A stretch of 64,000 nt of DNA from Saccharopolyspora erythraea (lineage in GTDB: Bacteria; Actinomycetota; Actinomycetes; Mycobacteriales; Pseudonocardiaceae): the NCBI RefSeq assembly GCF_018141105.1, contig NZ_CP054839.1:868001-932000 (forward strand), in the 5' to 3' direction. The notes under the pieces were generated by a model, which saw only the letters and a program-made list of their open reading frames with translations, was not told where the DNA came from and searched no databases. Of the stretch, positions 8,013 through 16,251 are shown piece after piece. Numbering within the stretch: the stretch's first letter is position 1; the number at the start of each line of letters is the position of its first letter. Made by a program: the position numbers and the translations under genes.

Positions 8013-8810
8013 ATGCTCAGTTCGTTGATCTTCGCTGCGCTGGCGGCCGCATGGTTGGTCGTTCTCGTGCCGATGTTCGCCCGTCGCCGCCAGGAAGTGT
8101 CCAAGACCACCGACTCGGCGCTGGCGGCCCGGGTGGTCCGGCGCGGCAGCGGTCGGCGCCCGGCAGCGTCCGCTGCACCGAGGACCTACGGGGTGGAGGA
8201 GGCGTACGGGATGCCTGACACCGGCCAGGACGACGTGGACGTCGACGAATACCAGGACGACGGCGGCTGGCGCCGGGTGCACAGCGACGACGTCCGCGCG
8301 GGCCGGCGCTACCGGCCGGGGCGCGGTGGCTTCGACCCCGAGGCCGCGGCGCTGGCCGCGAAGGCCAAGTACGCCCGCAGGCAGCGGATCGTGCTGGCGA
8401 TCCTGCTCACCGCGGTCGGCACCGCGGTGGTCGCCGCGCTCGCGTGGCCGATGCTCTGGTGGCTGCACGGGGCCGTCGACCTGGTGCTGGTGGGCTACCT
8501 GACCTACCTGCGCAGGCAGGTGCGCATCGAGGAGGACGTCCGCAGCCGCAGGCTCGCGCGCATCTCCGGCGACCGCGAGGTCGACGAGGACGGCGAGTAC
8601 GAGGACGGCGAGTACGACCACGTCGAGGACTACGACGACGTCCCCGAGCGCGAAGAGCCGGAGGAAGTCGGTGACCGCCCGCGCAGGCGCGCGGCGGCGA
8701 CGTCGACGCCCACCGGCGCCGTCGCGGTGGAGATCGACGACGAGGACCCGATGTTCGACGAACTGGACGAGCGCACCTGGGAGCCGTACCGCAGAGCGGT
8801 CGGCGAGTAG
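8013..8810 (+). CDS. glpR: GlpR/SepX-like membrane protein
   Basis: The 265 residues start at ATG 8013, which has a GGAGG RBS about 9 bases before it. One N-terminal membrane segment (LIFAALAAAWLVVLVPMF) is followed by an acidic and Tyr-rich stretch. Two close membrane segments follow near residues 128-170 (VLAILLTAVGTAVVAALAWP and LWWLHGAVDLVLVGYLTYL). The C-terminal tail is strongly acidic with repeated DGEYEDGEY. This layout and the position after glp match actinobacterial GlpR (Rv0996), the membrane receptor of Glp, and Streptomyces SepX, both division/polarity factors. Function is inferred from context and topology. Confidence 0.75.
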   Translation: MLSSLIFAALAAAWLVVLVPMFARRRQEVSKTTDSALAARVVRRGSGRRPAASAAPRTYGVEEAYGMPDTGQDDVDVDEYQDDGGWRRVHSDDVRAGRRYRPGRGGFDPEAAALAAKAKYARRQRIVLAILLTAVGTAVVAALAWPMLWWLHGAVDLVLVGYLTYLRRQVRIEEDVRSRRLARISGDREVDEDGEYEDGEYDHVEDYDDVPEREEPEEVGDRPRRRAAATSTPTGAVAVEIDDEDPMFDELDERTWEPYRRAVGE

Positions 8811-8823
8811 CCGCGGTCGATCC

Positions 8824-8853
8824 GGAAAGGGCCTGGTGAACCAGGCCCTTTCC
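8824..8853 (+). terminator. Hairpin after glpR
   Basis: GGAAAGGGCCTGG and CCAGGCCCTTTCC form a perfect 13-bp stem with a 4-base loop, 14 bases after the glpR stop codon. There is no strong U-tract. Confidence 0.7.
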
Positions 8854-8918
8854 GCTTTCCGGGGGGTGGCGCGAGGGGGCCTCGGAGGGCTTGCTAAGCT
8901 ACAACGGCAATTGAACAA

Positions 8919-8991
8919 GGGGCTGTAGCGCAGTTGGTAGCGCGTCTCGTTCGCATCGAGAAGGTCAGGGGTTCGATTCCCCTCAGCTCCA
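8919..8991 (+). tRNA. tRNA-Ala (anticodon CGC)
   Basis: A 73-base cloverleaf. The acceptor stem GGGGCTG/CAGCTCC contains the G3-U70 wobble pair that identifies tRNA-Ala. The anticodon stem TCTCG/CGAGA encloses loop TTCGCAT with anticodon CGC at 8952-8954. The T arm is GGGGTTCGATTCCCC. CCA is not encoded. Confidence 0.97.
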
Positions 8992-9000
8992 CGGAATGGC

Positions 9001-9033
9001 AGGCTCGTGCTCGCGGAGAGCACGAGCCTTTTT
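9001..9033 (+). terminator. Intrinsic terminator of tRNA-Ala
   Basis: AGGCTCGTGC and GCACGAGCCT form a perfect 10-bp stem around a 9-base loop, followed directly by TTTTT. Confidence 0.9.
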
Positions 9034-9299
9034 CCGTTTCGCGTGTTCGTCGCGGGGGCCGAGCCCCCGCGGGCCCCCACGGTGCGGTGGTCACCTGTTC
9101 CCAGCTCTTTGCGGTGCGGAGCGTTCCCGGCCTGGTCTTGGACGAGCCTTCCGTTGGCGAAACCTCCACAGGGCACAACACGAACTGGTTCTTTCTTGCG
9201 TTGGTTGCGGGTGTCACGAGTGGCGGTGGCGTCCGGTTCCTACGGATTGGGGATGCGGATGCCGTTCCGAGCGCGTGCGACTGCCTGACGTGCAGGGGT
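9034..9299. other. Spacer between tRNA-Ala and the VOC gene
   Basis: No coding frame can be supported. A perfect 9-bp GC hairpin (CGCGGGGGC, loop CGA, GCCCCCGCG) lies at 9051-9071. Its role is unknown. Confidence 0.4.
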
Positions 9300-9332
9300 G
9301 AGGGGCCCTGCCGGGTGCCGGCAGGGCCCCTC
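9300..9332 (-). terminator. Terminator hairpin of the FMN reductase-VOC operon
   Basis: A perfect 15-bp stem (9300-9314 with 9318-9332) and a 3-base loop lie 11 bases beyond the minus-strand stop codon at 9344. Confidence 0.75.
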
Positions 9333-9343
9333 CACTGTGGAGG

Positions 9344-9727
9344 TCAGGCGTCCGGGTACTGGTACGGCGCGGTGATGGCCTCCAGGATGTGGCCGTTGGG
9401 GTCGTCGAAGTAGATGCCGCGACCGCCGTGTTCGTGGTTGATCTCGCCCGGCTTGGTGTGGTGCGGGTCCGCCCAGTACTCGATGCCCGCTTCGCGGATG
9501 CGGGCGAAGATCCGGTCGAACTCCTCGTCGGTGACGAGGAACGCGTAGTGGTTGGGCCGGATCTCGTCGGAGTCGGCGAAGTCCAGCGTCACCCCGTTCG
9601 CCGTCTCCACCGGGGTGAACGGCCCGAGGTCGGGCAGCACCTCCAGGTCGAGGAGGTCGGCGAGGAACTTCGCCGAGGCGTGCCGGTCCTTGCAGTGGAC
9701 GATGGTGTGGTTGAGGTCAACGGACAT
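9344..9727 (-). CDS. VOC-superfamily (glyoxalase-fold) protein
   Basis: The 127 residues make one VOC domain with the paired beta-alpha-beta-beta-beta modules. The start is LNHTIVHCKDRHASAKFLAD, and the end is GRGIYFDDPNGHILEAI with the conserved Glu metal ligand. Such small proteins include fosfomycin-resistance-like enzymes, dioxygenases and bleomycin-binding proteins. The substrate cannot be assigned. The ATG overlaps the end of the upstream FMN reductase by 11 bases, so the two are translationally coupled and likely act together on a small electrophile or quinone. Confidence 0.8.
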   Translation of the reverse strand: MSVDLNHTIVHCKDRHASAKFLADLLDLEVLPDLGPFTPVETANGVTLDFADSDEIRPNHYAFLVTDEEFDRIFARIREAGIEYWADPHHTKPGEINHEHGGRGIYFDDPNGHILEAITAPYQYPDA

Positions 9728-10292
9728 CGCACAGCCCTTCCTTCTCGGTCATCGCGGTGGTCAGCGTCCAGACGGCCTCGCCGAGCTCCATGTGCAGCGC
9801 CGCGTCCGCCATCCGCCCGTCGGCGTCGAACGCCTCGTCGGAACGCGGGACGGCGACGCCGGTGTCGAGCACGTGCGCGCCGGCGGCCTCGAGCGAGCGC
9901 CGCAGGGCGTCCTGCGCCCAGGTTGCGCCGTAGTCGCTGGGGCTGGCGCCGATCACGGCGGTCGTCTTGCCGGTGAGCACGCTTTCGCCGTCGGGGCGCG
10001 AGGCCCAGTCCAGCGCGTTCTTGAGCTGTCCCGGGATCGAGCCGTTGTACTCCGGGGTCGCGATCAGCAACGCGGCCGCGCCGTCGATGGCCTCGCGCAG
10101 CCTCCGCACCGGGCCGGGCGGCTCGGCTTCGTGGTCCTCGTTGAAGGGCGGGATCGTCGCCAGCTCGTCCCACTGCCGGAATCCGAAGGCCGGGTCGACC
10201 AGTTCGCCCGCGGCGCGCAGGAGCGCGGTGTTGGTGGAACCCGAGCGCAGGCTTCCCGAGATCCCGAGAACGCATGCGGTGGTGGTGCCCAT
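9717..10292 (-). CDS. NAD(P)H-dependent FMN reductase
   Basis: The 191 residues start at ATG 10292, with a GAGGAC RBS. The flavodoxin-like fold shows the phosphate-binding loop GISGSLRSGSTNTALL at residues 9-24 and the flavin-contacting motif TPEYNGSIPGQLKNALDW near residues 80-97, as in the ChrR/ArsH/SsuE-type reductases. These reduce FMN, quinones, chromate or azo compounds at the expense of NAD(P)H. It is first in a two-gene operon with a VOC protein and is divergent from the large AfsR-type regulator, separated by 95 bp. Confidence 0.88.
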   Translation of the reverse strand: MGTTTACVLGISGSLRSGSTNTALLRAAGELVDPAFGFRQWDELATIPPFNEDHEAEPPGPVRRLREAIDGAAALLIATPEYNGSIPGQLKNALDWASRPDGESVLTGKTTAVIGASPSDYGATWAQDALRRSLEAAGAHVLDTGVAVPRSDEAFDADGRMADAALHMELGEAVWTLTTAMTEKEGLCDVR

Positions 10293-10387
10293 CTGTCCTC
10301 CTAGTTCGTGTGGGGACACGATGCGGCGCGGGGCTTCCGGTTCGCTTACCAACCGCTTGCGGCCCGCCGTGTCGCTATCGTCAGCCC

Positions 10388-13300
10388 ATGTGGTTCGGCG
10401 TGCTGGGTCCGCTCGTGGTGCGCACCGACGCGGGCGAAGCGGTCGCGGTGCCGGGGGTCAAGGTCCGCGCGTTGCTGGCGTGCCTGCTGGTGCGTCCTGG
10501 GACCGCGGTGTCGGCTGACCGCCTGGTCGAAGAGCTGTGGGGCGGCGAGCGGGTGCCCGCCAACCCGCTGGGCGCGCTGCAGGCCAAGGTGTCGCAGCTG
10601 CGCAAGGCGCTGGCCGACGCCGAGTCCGGCGGTCGCGATCTGGTGGTGTCCGGGCCTGCCGGATACGTGCTGGAGGTGGGCGCCGACGCCGTCGACTCGC
10701 TGCGCTTCGCCGCGCTGGTCGCCCGGGCGCGGGACGCGCGGGGGCTGGCCGAGGCGCTGGAGCTGTGGCGGGGACCGGCTTTCGCCGACTTCGCCGACTC
10801 CGGCTTCGCGCGCCCGGTGGTCGAGGGTCTGGAGGAGCAGCGGCTGTCCGCTGTGGAGGACCACGCCGAGGCGCGGCTGGCGGAAGGCGAGCACGGCTCG
10901 CTGGTCGCGGAGCTGGGGGCGCTGGTGGTCGAGCACCCGCTGCGGGAACGGCTGTGCGCGGCGTACATGCGCGCGCTCTACCGCAGCGGCAGGCAGGCCG
11001 AGGCGCTGGAGGCGTTCGCGGCTCTGCGCGGGCGGCTGGGCGAGGAGCTGGGCGTCGACCCGGGGCCGGAGATCATGGCTCTGCACCAGCGGATCCTGGA
11101 GCAGGACGCGGGGCTGACCTCGATGCGGTCGAACGTGCCGGCTCCGCTCACGGGGCTGGTGGGCCGCGGCGGCGCTGTCGCCGACGTGCGGGAGTCGTTG
11201 CGGGCCAACCGGCTCGTGACGCTGACCGGTCCCGGCGGTGTGGGCAAGACCCGGCTCGCGCTGGAGGTGGCCGGGGAACGCGACGCGTGGCTGGTCGAGC
11301 TGGGAGCGCTGGATCGCGCCGACGACGTCGGGCGCGTGGCGGAGCTGGTGGCCGAGGTGCTCGACGTCCGGGACCACGTTCTCGTCACGCCGTTCCAGGC
11401 CGGGCAGCGGCCGGACGCTGTGCGGCGGCTGGTGAACGCGTTGCGGGACAAGGAGATCCTGCTCGTGCTCGACAACTGCGAGCACGTAGTCGAGCCGGTG
11501 GCCGCGCTGGCCGAGGCGCTGTTGCGGGCTGTGCCGGGGCTGTGCGTGCTCGCGACCAGCCGCACACCGCTGGGCCTGCCGGGTGAGGCCCTGCACCCGG
11601 TGCCGCCGCTGGACGTGCCCGAGTCCGGCCGTGAGGCCGCAGGGTCGAGCGCGGTTGAGCTGTTCGTCGAACGCGCGGTCTCCGCGGCGCCCGGCTTCGC
11701 GCTCGGCGAGCACAACGCCGAGGCCGTCGCCGCGATCTGCCGCAGGCTGGACGGGTTGCCGCTGGCGCTGGAGCTCGCCGCCACGCGCGTGCGCGCGCTG
11801 GGCGTCGACGAGCTGGCGCGGCGGCTGGAGGACCGGTTCCGCCTGCTGGCGGCGGGCTCGCGTGCCGCCCCCGCACGGCAGCAGACGTTGCGCGCGGTGA
11901 TCGACTGGAGCTGGGAGCTGCTGGCCGAACCGGAGCGGGTCGTGCTGCGCAGGCTGGCCGTGCACACCGACGGCTGCACGCTCGACGCCGCCGAAGCGGT
12001 GTGCGGGCTGGGCGGCGAGGACGTCGTCGGCGCGCTGGCGCAGCTCGTCGACCACTCCCTGGTTGTCGTCGCGGAGAGCGCGGGCGGACTCCGGTACCGG
12101 TTGCTGGAGACGGTCGCCGCCTACAGCCTCGAACGGCTGGCCGAGGCCGGTGAGGCCGACCGGGTCCGGCTCGCGCACGCCGAGTTCCACATCGATCTGG
12201 CAGAGCAGGCCGAGCGGCGGTTGCGCGGGCACGACCAGCGCCGGTGGCTGGAGCGGCTGGACGCCGAGAGCGCAAACCTGCGGGCCGCGCTGGACTGGGC
12301 GGTGCGGCACCGGCGGCCGGACTTGGCACTGCGGCTGGTCAACGCGTTGGCCTGGTACTGGTTCCTGCGCGGCAGGCACCAGGAGGGCCACCGGGCGCTC
12401 ACCGCGGCCCTCGACCTCGACGACACCGAATCCCTGGCCCGCGCGAAGGCGATGACCTGGCGTTCCGGCCTCGACTACCTCGTGCGGGCCGGCGCCGACC
12501 CGGAAGCGCAGGCGCGGGAAGCACTCACGCTCTACGACCGGTTGGGCGCGCTCGACGAGCAGGCGCACGCGAAGTGGCTGCTCAGCTTCAGCATGTCCGG
12601 CAGCGGCCGGGTGGCCGCCGCCCGCGTGCTCGCCGACGAGGCGCTCCGGCGCTTCCGCGAGCGCGACGACCGGTGGGGCGTCGCGGCGGCGCTGACCGTC
12701 AGGGCGCAGCAGACGGCCATGTCCGACGACCGGGACGCCGGCCGCGACGGGGCGCGCGCCAGGGAGCTGTTCACCGAGCTGGGCGACCGGTGGGGACAGG
12801 CGTGGAGCGCCCGGGTGCTCGGCGGCGTGGCCATGGACGCCGGTGACTACGACCTGGCCGCCCGACTGCACTGCGAGGGGCTGCGCACGGCCGAGGAGCT
12901 CGGGCTGTGGTCGGTGGTGTCCGGGCACCTCGCGCACCTGGGGAGGGTCTCGATGCTGCGCGGCGACTACGCCCGGGCCGACGAGTTGCACCGCCGCGCG
13001 CTGCGGCTGGCGAGGGAGCAGTCCTACGAGCCGTCCGCGGTCTACGCCGAGACGGGCCTCGGCATCGCGGCGCGGTGGCGCGGGCGGCTGGAGGAGTCCG
13101 AGGAGCACCACCGGCACGCCCTGGAGTGGAACCGGCGCGCCGGCTACGAGCCCGGCATCGCGCTTTCGCTGGCGGAGCTGGGGTTCGTCGCCGAGCAGCG
13201 CGGCGACCTGGACTCGGCGCTGGCCCTGCACCGGGAGGGCTTCGACGTGGCCGGCCGGACCGGTGACGTTCGCGCCGTCGCGCTCGCGCTGGAGGGGCTG

Positions 13301-13522
13301 GCCGCGGTGCGGGCGGCGACGGGGGAGCACGAGCTCGCGGCGCGGCTGCTGGGAGCGGCGGCCGAGGCGAGGACTTCGGTGTCGGCACCGCGGCCGGCAG
13401 CCGAGCGGGGTGACCTCGACCGGGTGGAACGCGCGGTGCGGCAGGCGCTCGGCGAGGGCTTCAGCTCGGCGTTCGAGGCCGGTCGCCGGAGCCCTCCGGA
13501 CGGCCTCGGGGCGCGGGGATGA
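10388..13522 (+). CDS. Large AfsR/SARP-type transcriptional regulator
   Basis: A 1044-residue protein. An OmpR-type winged helix (residues 1-90) and bacterial transcriptional activation domain (about 95-240) form the SARP half. An NB-ARC ATPase follows, with P-loop LTGPGGVGKTRLALEV near residue 280 and Walker B ILLVLDNCE near 360. TPR-like repeats fill about residues 600-1020. Such proteins switch on secondary metabolism or stress genes. ATG 10388 is favoured because TATCGT lies 6 bases upstream (leaderless spacing) and MWFGVLGPL is the family start. Its end overlaps the convergent LuxR gene by 62 bp. The target is unknown. Confidence 0.88.
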   Translation: MWFGVLGPLVVRTDAGEAVAVPGVKVRALLACLLVRPGTAVSADRLVEELWGGERVPANPLGALQAKVSQLRKALADAESGGRDLVVSGPAGYVLEVGADAVDSLRFAALVARARDARGLAEALELWRGPAFADFADSGFARPVVEGLEEQRLSAVEDHAEARLAEGEHGSLVAELGALVVEHPLRERLCAAYMRALYRSGRQAEALEAFAALRGRLGEELGVDPGPEIMALHQRILEQDAGLTSMRSNVPAPLTGLVGRGGAVADVRESLRANRLVTLTGPGGVGKTRLALEVAGERDAWLVELGALDRADDVGRVAELVAEVLDVRDHVLVTPFQAGQRPDAVRRLVNALRDKEILLVLDNCEHVVEPVAALAEALLRAVPGLCVLATSRTPLGLPGEALHPVPPLDVPESGREAAGSSAVELFVERAVSAAPGFALGEHNAEAVAAICRRLDGLPLALELAATRVRALGVDELARRLEDRFRLLAAGSRAAPARQQTLRAVIDWSWELLAEPERVVLRRLAVHTDGCTLDAAEAVCGLGGEDVVGALAQLVDHSLVVVAESAGGLRYRLLETVAAYSLERLAEAGEADRVRLAHAEFHIDLAEQAERRLRGHDQRRWLERLDAESANLRAALDWAVRHRRPDLALRLVNALAWYWFLRGRHQEGHRALTAALDLDDTESLARAKAMTWRSGLDYLVRAGADPEAQAREALTLYDRLGALDEQAHAKWLLSFSMSGSGRVAAARVLADEALRRFRERDDRWGVAAALTVRAQQTAMSDDRDAGRDGARARELFTELGDRWGQAWSARVLGGVAMDAGDYDLAARLHCEGLRTAEELGLWSVVSGHLAHLGRVSMLRGDYARADELHRRALRLAREQSYEPSAVYAETGLGIAARWRGRLEESEEHHRHALEWNRRAGYEPGIALSLAELGFVAEQRGDLDSALALHREGFDVAGRTGDVRAVALALEGLAAVRAATGEHELAARLLGAAAEARTSVSAPRPAAERGDLDRVERAVRQALGEGFSSAFEAGRRSPPDGLGARG

Positions 13523-14156
13523 GCACGTTGGTCATCCGCTCGTCGCGGGCCAGGTGGAAACCCAGCGCCATTCGGGAGCTGGTGCCGTAGCGCTGCTGGA
13601 GCCTGGCCACGGCGGTGCGCACGGTCCGCGCGCTGACGTGCAGGCGGTCGGCGACCTCGGCGTCGGTCGCGCCGTCGATGAGCAGCCGGGCGACCTCCAG
13701 CTCGCGGCCGGACAGGCCCGGCTGGGCCGGTGTCTCCGGTTGCCGGGCGTTGTCCCAGTGCAGGTCGAACAGGCTGCGGTGCGGGGCCGCCGGGGCGTTC
13801 TCGAAGAGGTAAGCCCCCCGGCCGAGGTGGGTCAGGTCGAACGGCAGCAGCGCGAACCGGTCGTCGAACAGGACGACCCGGTGCAGCGGCGCGGTGCTGA
13901 TGCGCACCTCGACGTCCGGGGTCGAGGAGAGCACCAGCTCCTCCACGACGCCGGGCAGCGCGGCCAGCCGGGGCCCGACCAGGACCTGACCGCGGCGGCA
14001 GCCCGACTGGAGCTCGGGTGCGGTGTCGGGGCCGGTCAGCGAGGTGCGCACGAACTCGGCGGTGCAGGCGAGGCGGTGGATGCGCGTGCGCACCGCCTCC
14101 TCGTCGGCCAGGTGCTCGACCCAGCGCGTCTGGTGTGCGAACTGGTCCAGCGTCAT
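13461..14156 (-). CDS. LuxR-type HTH regulator without receiver domain
   Basis: The 231 residues start at ATG 14156 with a GGGGAGA RBS. The C-terminal third is a LuxR/GerE helix-turn-helix (LSGRELEVARLLIDGATDAE then VADRLHVSARTVRTAVARLQ, about residues 145-190). The N-terminal half has no Asp-phosphorylation pocket. It resembles the sensor half of TrmB-like/LuxR regulators common in actinomycetes (VRISTAPLHRVVLFDDRFAL). The signal is unknown. The last 62 bases overlap the end of the convergent AfsR-type gene. The lat gene lies across a 658-bp spacer and may be a target. Confidence 0.75.
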   Translation of the reverse strand: MTLDQFAHQTRWVEHLADEEAVRTRIHRLACTAEFVRTSLTGPDTAPELQSGCRRGQVLVGPRLAALPGVVEELVLSSTPDVEVRISTAPLHRVVLFDDRFALLPFDLTHLGRGAYLFENAPAAPHRSLFDLHWDNARQPETPAQPGLSGRELEVARLLIDGATDAEVADRLHVSARTVRTAVARLQQRYGTSSRMALGFHLARDERMTNVLIPAPRGRPEGSGDRPRTPS

Positions 14157-14381
14157 GTGATCTCCCCACGCCGCTGCCTGGTTAGATCGTCGCTGCCCGG
14201 TGGTGCGAATACCAGCCTTTTCACCCGGGACGTCTACTGGTCGCCCGGCGGGGAACCCGCATGTTTTCCCCGGCCGTCCTGAATTCGCCGTGCGCGTCGC
14301 GGTGCGGGCGTTTTCACCCGGTTGTGTGGCGGTGGTCATCCCGGTGGATCGGGCAGGCAACCGGCCTGAGCCGCACTGGAG

Positions 14382-14479
14382 TTCAGGGCCACCGCGGATT
14401 CTCCTGCGGGGAGAGGTGACAGCCGCTCGAATCCGTCCTGGGGGACGAATTCACGCAGGAGAATCGCGGTGGCGTTGAA
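14382..14479. repeat. Long imperfect inverted repeat
   Basis: The left arm 14388-14408 pairs with right arm 14454-14473: GCCACCGCG, one bulged G, then ATTCTCCTGCG against its exact complement. Pairing extends outward by TTCA/TGAA after a 2-base mismatch. The arms enclose about 45 bases. No U-tract follows on either strand, so it does not look like a terminator. Confidence 0.7.
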
Positions 14480-14644
14480 AAAAGTAGCACCGAATGCGGC
14501 CTGGACCATTCGGCGGCCACTTCCGGAAGCGGCAAATTCGGGCGGGCTCGTGCGTGCAACGGCGTCCGCGATCACATTTCCGGGAATTCAATCTTGGAAT
14601 GCGGGTGCGTGGGGCTCCGGCGTGCGGGCCGGGCGCCGCACCGG

Positions 14645-14661
14645 CGTCACGCAGCGTGACG
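14645..14661. promoter_or_regulatory. Palindromic operator candidate upstream of lat
   Basis: GTCACGC, central A, GCGTGAC is a perfect palindrome with 7-bp arms, flanked by C and G that extend it to 8 bp. It lies 154 bp upstream of the lat start. The binding protein is unknown. Confidence 0.45.
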
Positions 14662-14728
14662 ATCTTCCGTCGACCCGGCCGGAGCGGAAGAAAATCTTTC
14701 GCAGAGACGCACCTTCAACGGAAGAACG

Positions 14729-14758
14729 TTGCTTTTTTGCGAGATACTGATGTAATAG
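14729..14758 (+). promoter_or_regulatory. Candidate lat promoter
   Basis: TTGCTT (14729-14734) and TAATAG (14753-14758) are separated by 18 bases. This would start transcription near 14765, about 50 bases before the GTG start. Confidence 0.35.
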
Positions 14759-14814
14759 TTCCTTGACAGTGACGGGCGCCACCGTGACCAAGCGACGACG
14801 CCGGGAGGCCGATC

Positions 14815-16182
14815 GTGACGACCCAGCAGGACGTAGTTGTGGAATCGACCGGAACCGACATCCCCGCCCAGCGCGGTGACGCCGCCGACGCGGTCACGTC
14901 CCTCAAGGCGCAGGTGACCGGCGACCTGATGGACATCGTGGTCGACCTCGACGCAGGCGACGGCTGCCGTTTGCGCGACCTGCGCGACGGCACCGAATAC
15001 CTCGACATGACGATGTTCTTCAGCTCGGCCACGCTCGGGCACGGGCACCCGGGCCTGCGCACACCGGAATTCGAGGCGGCACTGGTGCGGGCGGGGCGCG
15101 TCAAGCCCTCGAACCCCGATTTCGCCACTGTCGAGCAGGCCCGCTTCGCCGAGACCTTCCGGCGCGTGGCCGGTGACCCGCAACTGCCGCTGCTGTTCTT
15201 CATCGACGGCGGAACCCTCGCGGTGGAGAACGCGCTGAAGGTCGCTTTCGACTGGAAGACCAAGGTGAACGCCCGCAAGGGCATCGCGATCCGCGGCAGC
15301 CGCGTGCTGCACCTGGAGAAGGCCTTCCACGGCCGCAGCGGCTACACGCTCTCGCTCACCAACACCGACCCGTCGAAGATCCGCGACTACCCGATGTTCG
15401 ACTGGCCGCGCATCCCCAGCCCGTCCGTCGTCCCCGGCGACGACTGGGACGACCCCGAGCTGCTGCCGCACGAGCGGGTCGCGGTGGACGCCGCCGAAGC
15501 CGCACTGCGCCGCTACGGTCGCGAGATCGCCTGCTTCGTCTACGAGCCGATCCAGGGCGAGGGCGGCGACCGGCACCTGCGGCCCCGCTTCCTGCGAGCG
15601 GTGCAGGAGCTGTGCCGGGAGCACGACGTGCTCACCGTCGCCGACGAGGTGCAGACCGGCGCCCTGACCGGCCGGGCGTGGGCCTACCAGGCGCTCGGTC
15701 TCGAACCGGACCTCGTCGCGTTCGGCAAGCGCATGCAGGTCTGCGGCGTGATGGGCGGCAGGCGCGTGCTGGAGGTCGAGGAGAACGCGTTCCGCGAGGC
15801 CAGCCGGATCAGCTCCACCTGGGGCGGATCGCTCACCGACATGGTGCGCGCGACCCGGATCCTGGAGGTCGTCGAGAGCGAGGACCTCTTCGAGCACAGC
15901 CGGCAGATGGGCGAGCTGCTGCTCGGCGAGCTGCGCGCCCTGGTCGCGGAGTTTCCGTCGGTGGTCCGCGACGCGCGCGGACGCGGCCTGATGTGCGCGA
16001 TCAGCTTCGCCGACCCGGACAAGCGCAACCGCGCGCTCGCGGTGGCCCGCGACCACCACCGCACGCTGTTCCTGCCGTCCGGGACCGACTCGCTGCGGTG
16101 CCGTCCGCCGCTCTCGGTGCGGCCGGAGGAGGTCGTCGACGCCGTCGCGGCGCTGCGCAAGACCCTCGTCGAGCTGGCCTGA
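14815..16182 (+). CDS. lat: L-lysine 6-aminotransferase
   Basis: The 455 residues start at GTG 14815, with GGAGG 6 bases upstream. This class-III PLP aminotransferase moves the epsilon-amino group of lysine to 2-oxoglutarate, giving alpha-aminoadipate semialdehyde/piperideine-6-carboxylate. The Asp of VADEVQTG and the PLP lysine in DLVAFGKRMQVCG (near residue 304) are present, and MFFSSATLGHGHP and EPIQGEGGD match LAT enzymes. The family feeds cephamycin synthesis in some actinomycetes. No beta-lactam gene is nearby, so lysine catabolism or osmo/stress adaptation is likelier. Confidence 0.9.
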   Translation: MTTQQDVVVESTGTDIPAQRGDAADAVTSLKAQVTGDLMDIVVDLDAGDGCRLRDLRDGTEYLDMTMFFSSATLGHGHPGLRTPEFEAALVRAGRVKPSNPDFATVEQARFAETFRRVAGDPQLPLLFFIDGGTLAVENALKVAFDWKTKVNARKGIAIRGSRVLHLEKAFHGRSGYTLSLTNTDPSKIRDYPMFDWPRIPSPSVVPGDDWDDPELLPHERVAVDAAEAALRRYGREIACFVYEPIQGEGGDRHLRPRFLRAVQELCREHDVLTVADEVQTGALTGRAWAYQALGLEPDLVAFGKRMQVCGVMGGRRVLEVEENAFREASRISSTWGGSLTDMVRATRILEVVESEDLFEHSRQMGELLLGELRALVAEFPSVVRDARGRGLMCAISFADPDKRNRALAVARDHHRTLFLPSGTDSLRCRPPLSVRPEEVVDAVAALRKTLVELA

Positions 16183-16193
16183 CCGCCGTCCGG

Positions 16194-16243
16194 GACCCGT
16201 GGTTCCTCTGAGTCGCCATGGCAGCCCAGAGGAATCACGGGTC
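16194..16243. terminator. Bidirectional hairpin between lat and the exporter
   Basis: Arms 16194-16210 and 16227-16243 form a 17-bp stem with one G-T wobble and a 16-base loop. It sits between the convergent lat and MFS genes. Confidence 0.75.
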
Positions 16244-16251
16244 TTGCGGGA

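Larger units (their letters stand above)
14157..14814. other. 658-bp spacer upstream of lat
   Basis: No gene is convincing. Two short open frames (14336-14575 minus, 79 codons; 14469-14750 plus, 93 codons) have weak third-position GC bias and no recognised motif. The stretch is less GC-rich than its neighbours and contains a long inverted repeat, a perfect 7-bp-arm palindrome and a candidate promoter, listed separately. Confidence 0.5.

Noticed and set aside
10346-13330. A 994-codon open frame antisense to the AfsR-type gene
   Set aside because: Low-complexity Gln/Arg/His composition and no domain; the plus strand has P-loop, BTAD and TPR features.
14336-14750. Two short open frames (79 and 93 codons) upstream of lat
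   Set aside because: Weak third-position GC, no RBS, no motif, and both cross the inverted repeat.
14763-14768. TTGACA as a -35 box for lat
   Set aside because: No acceptable -10 lies 16-18 bases downstream.
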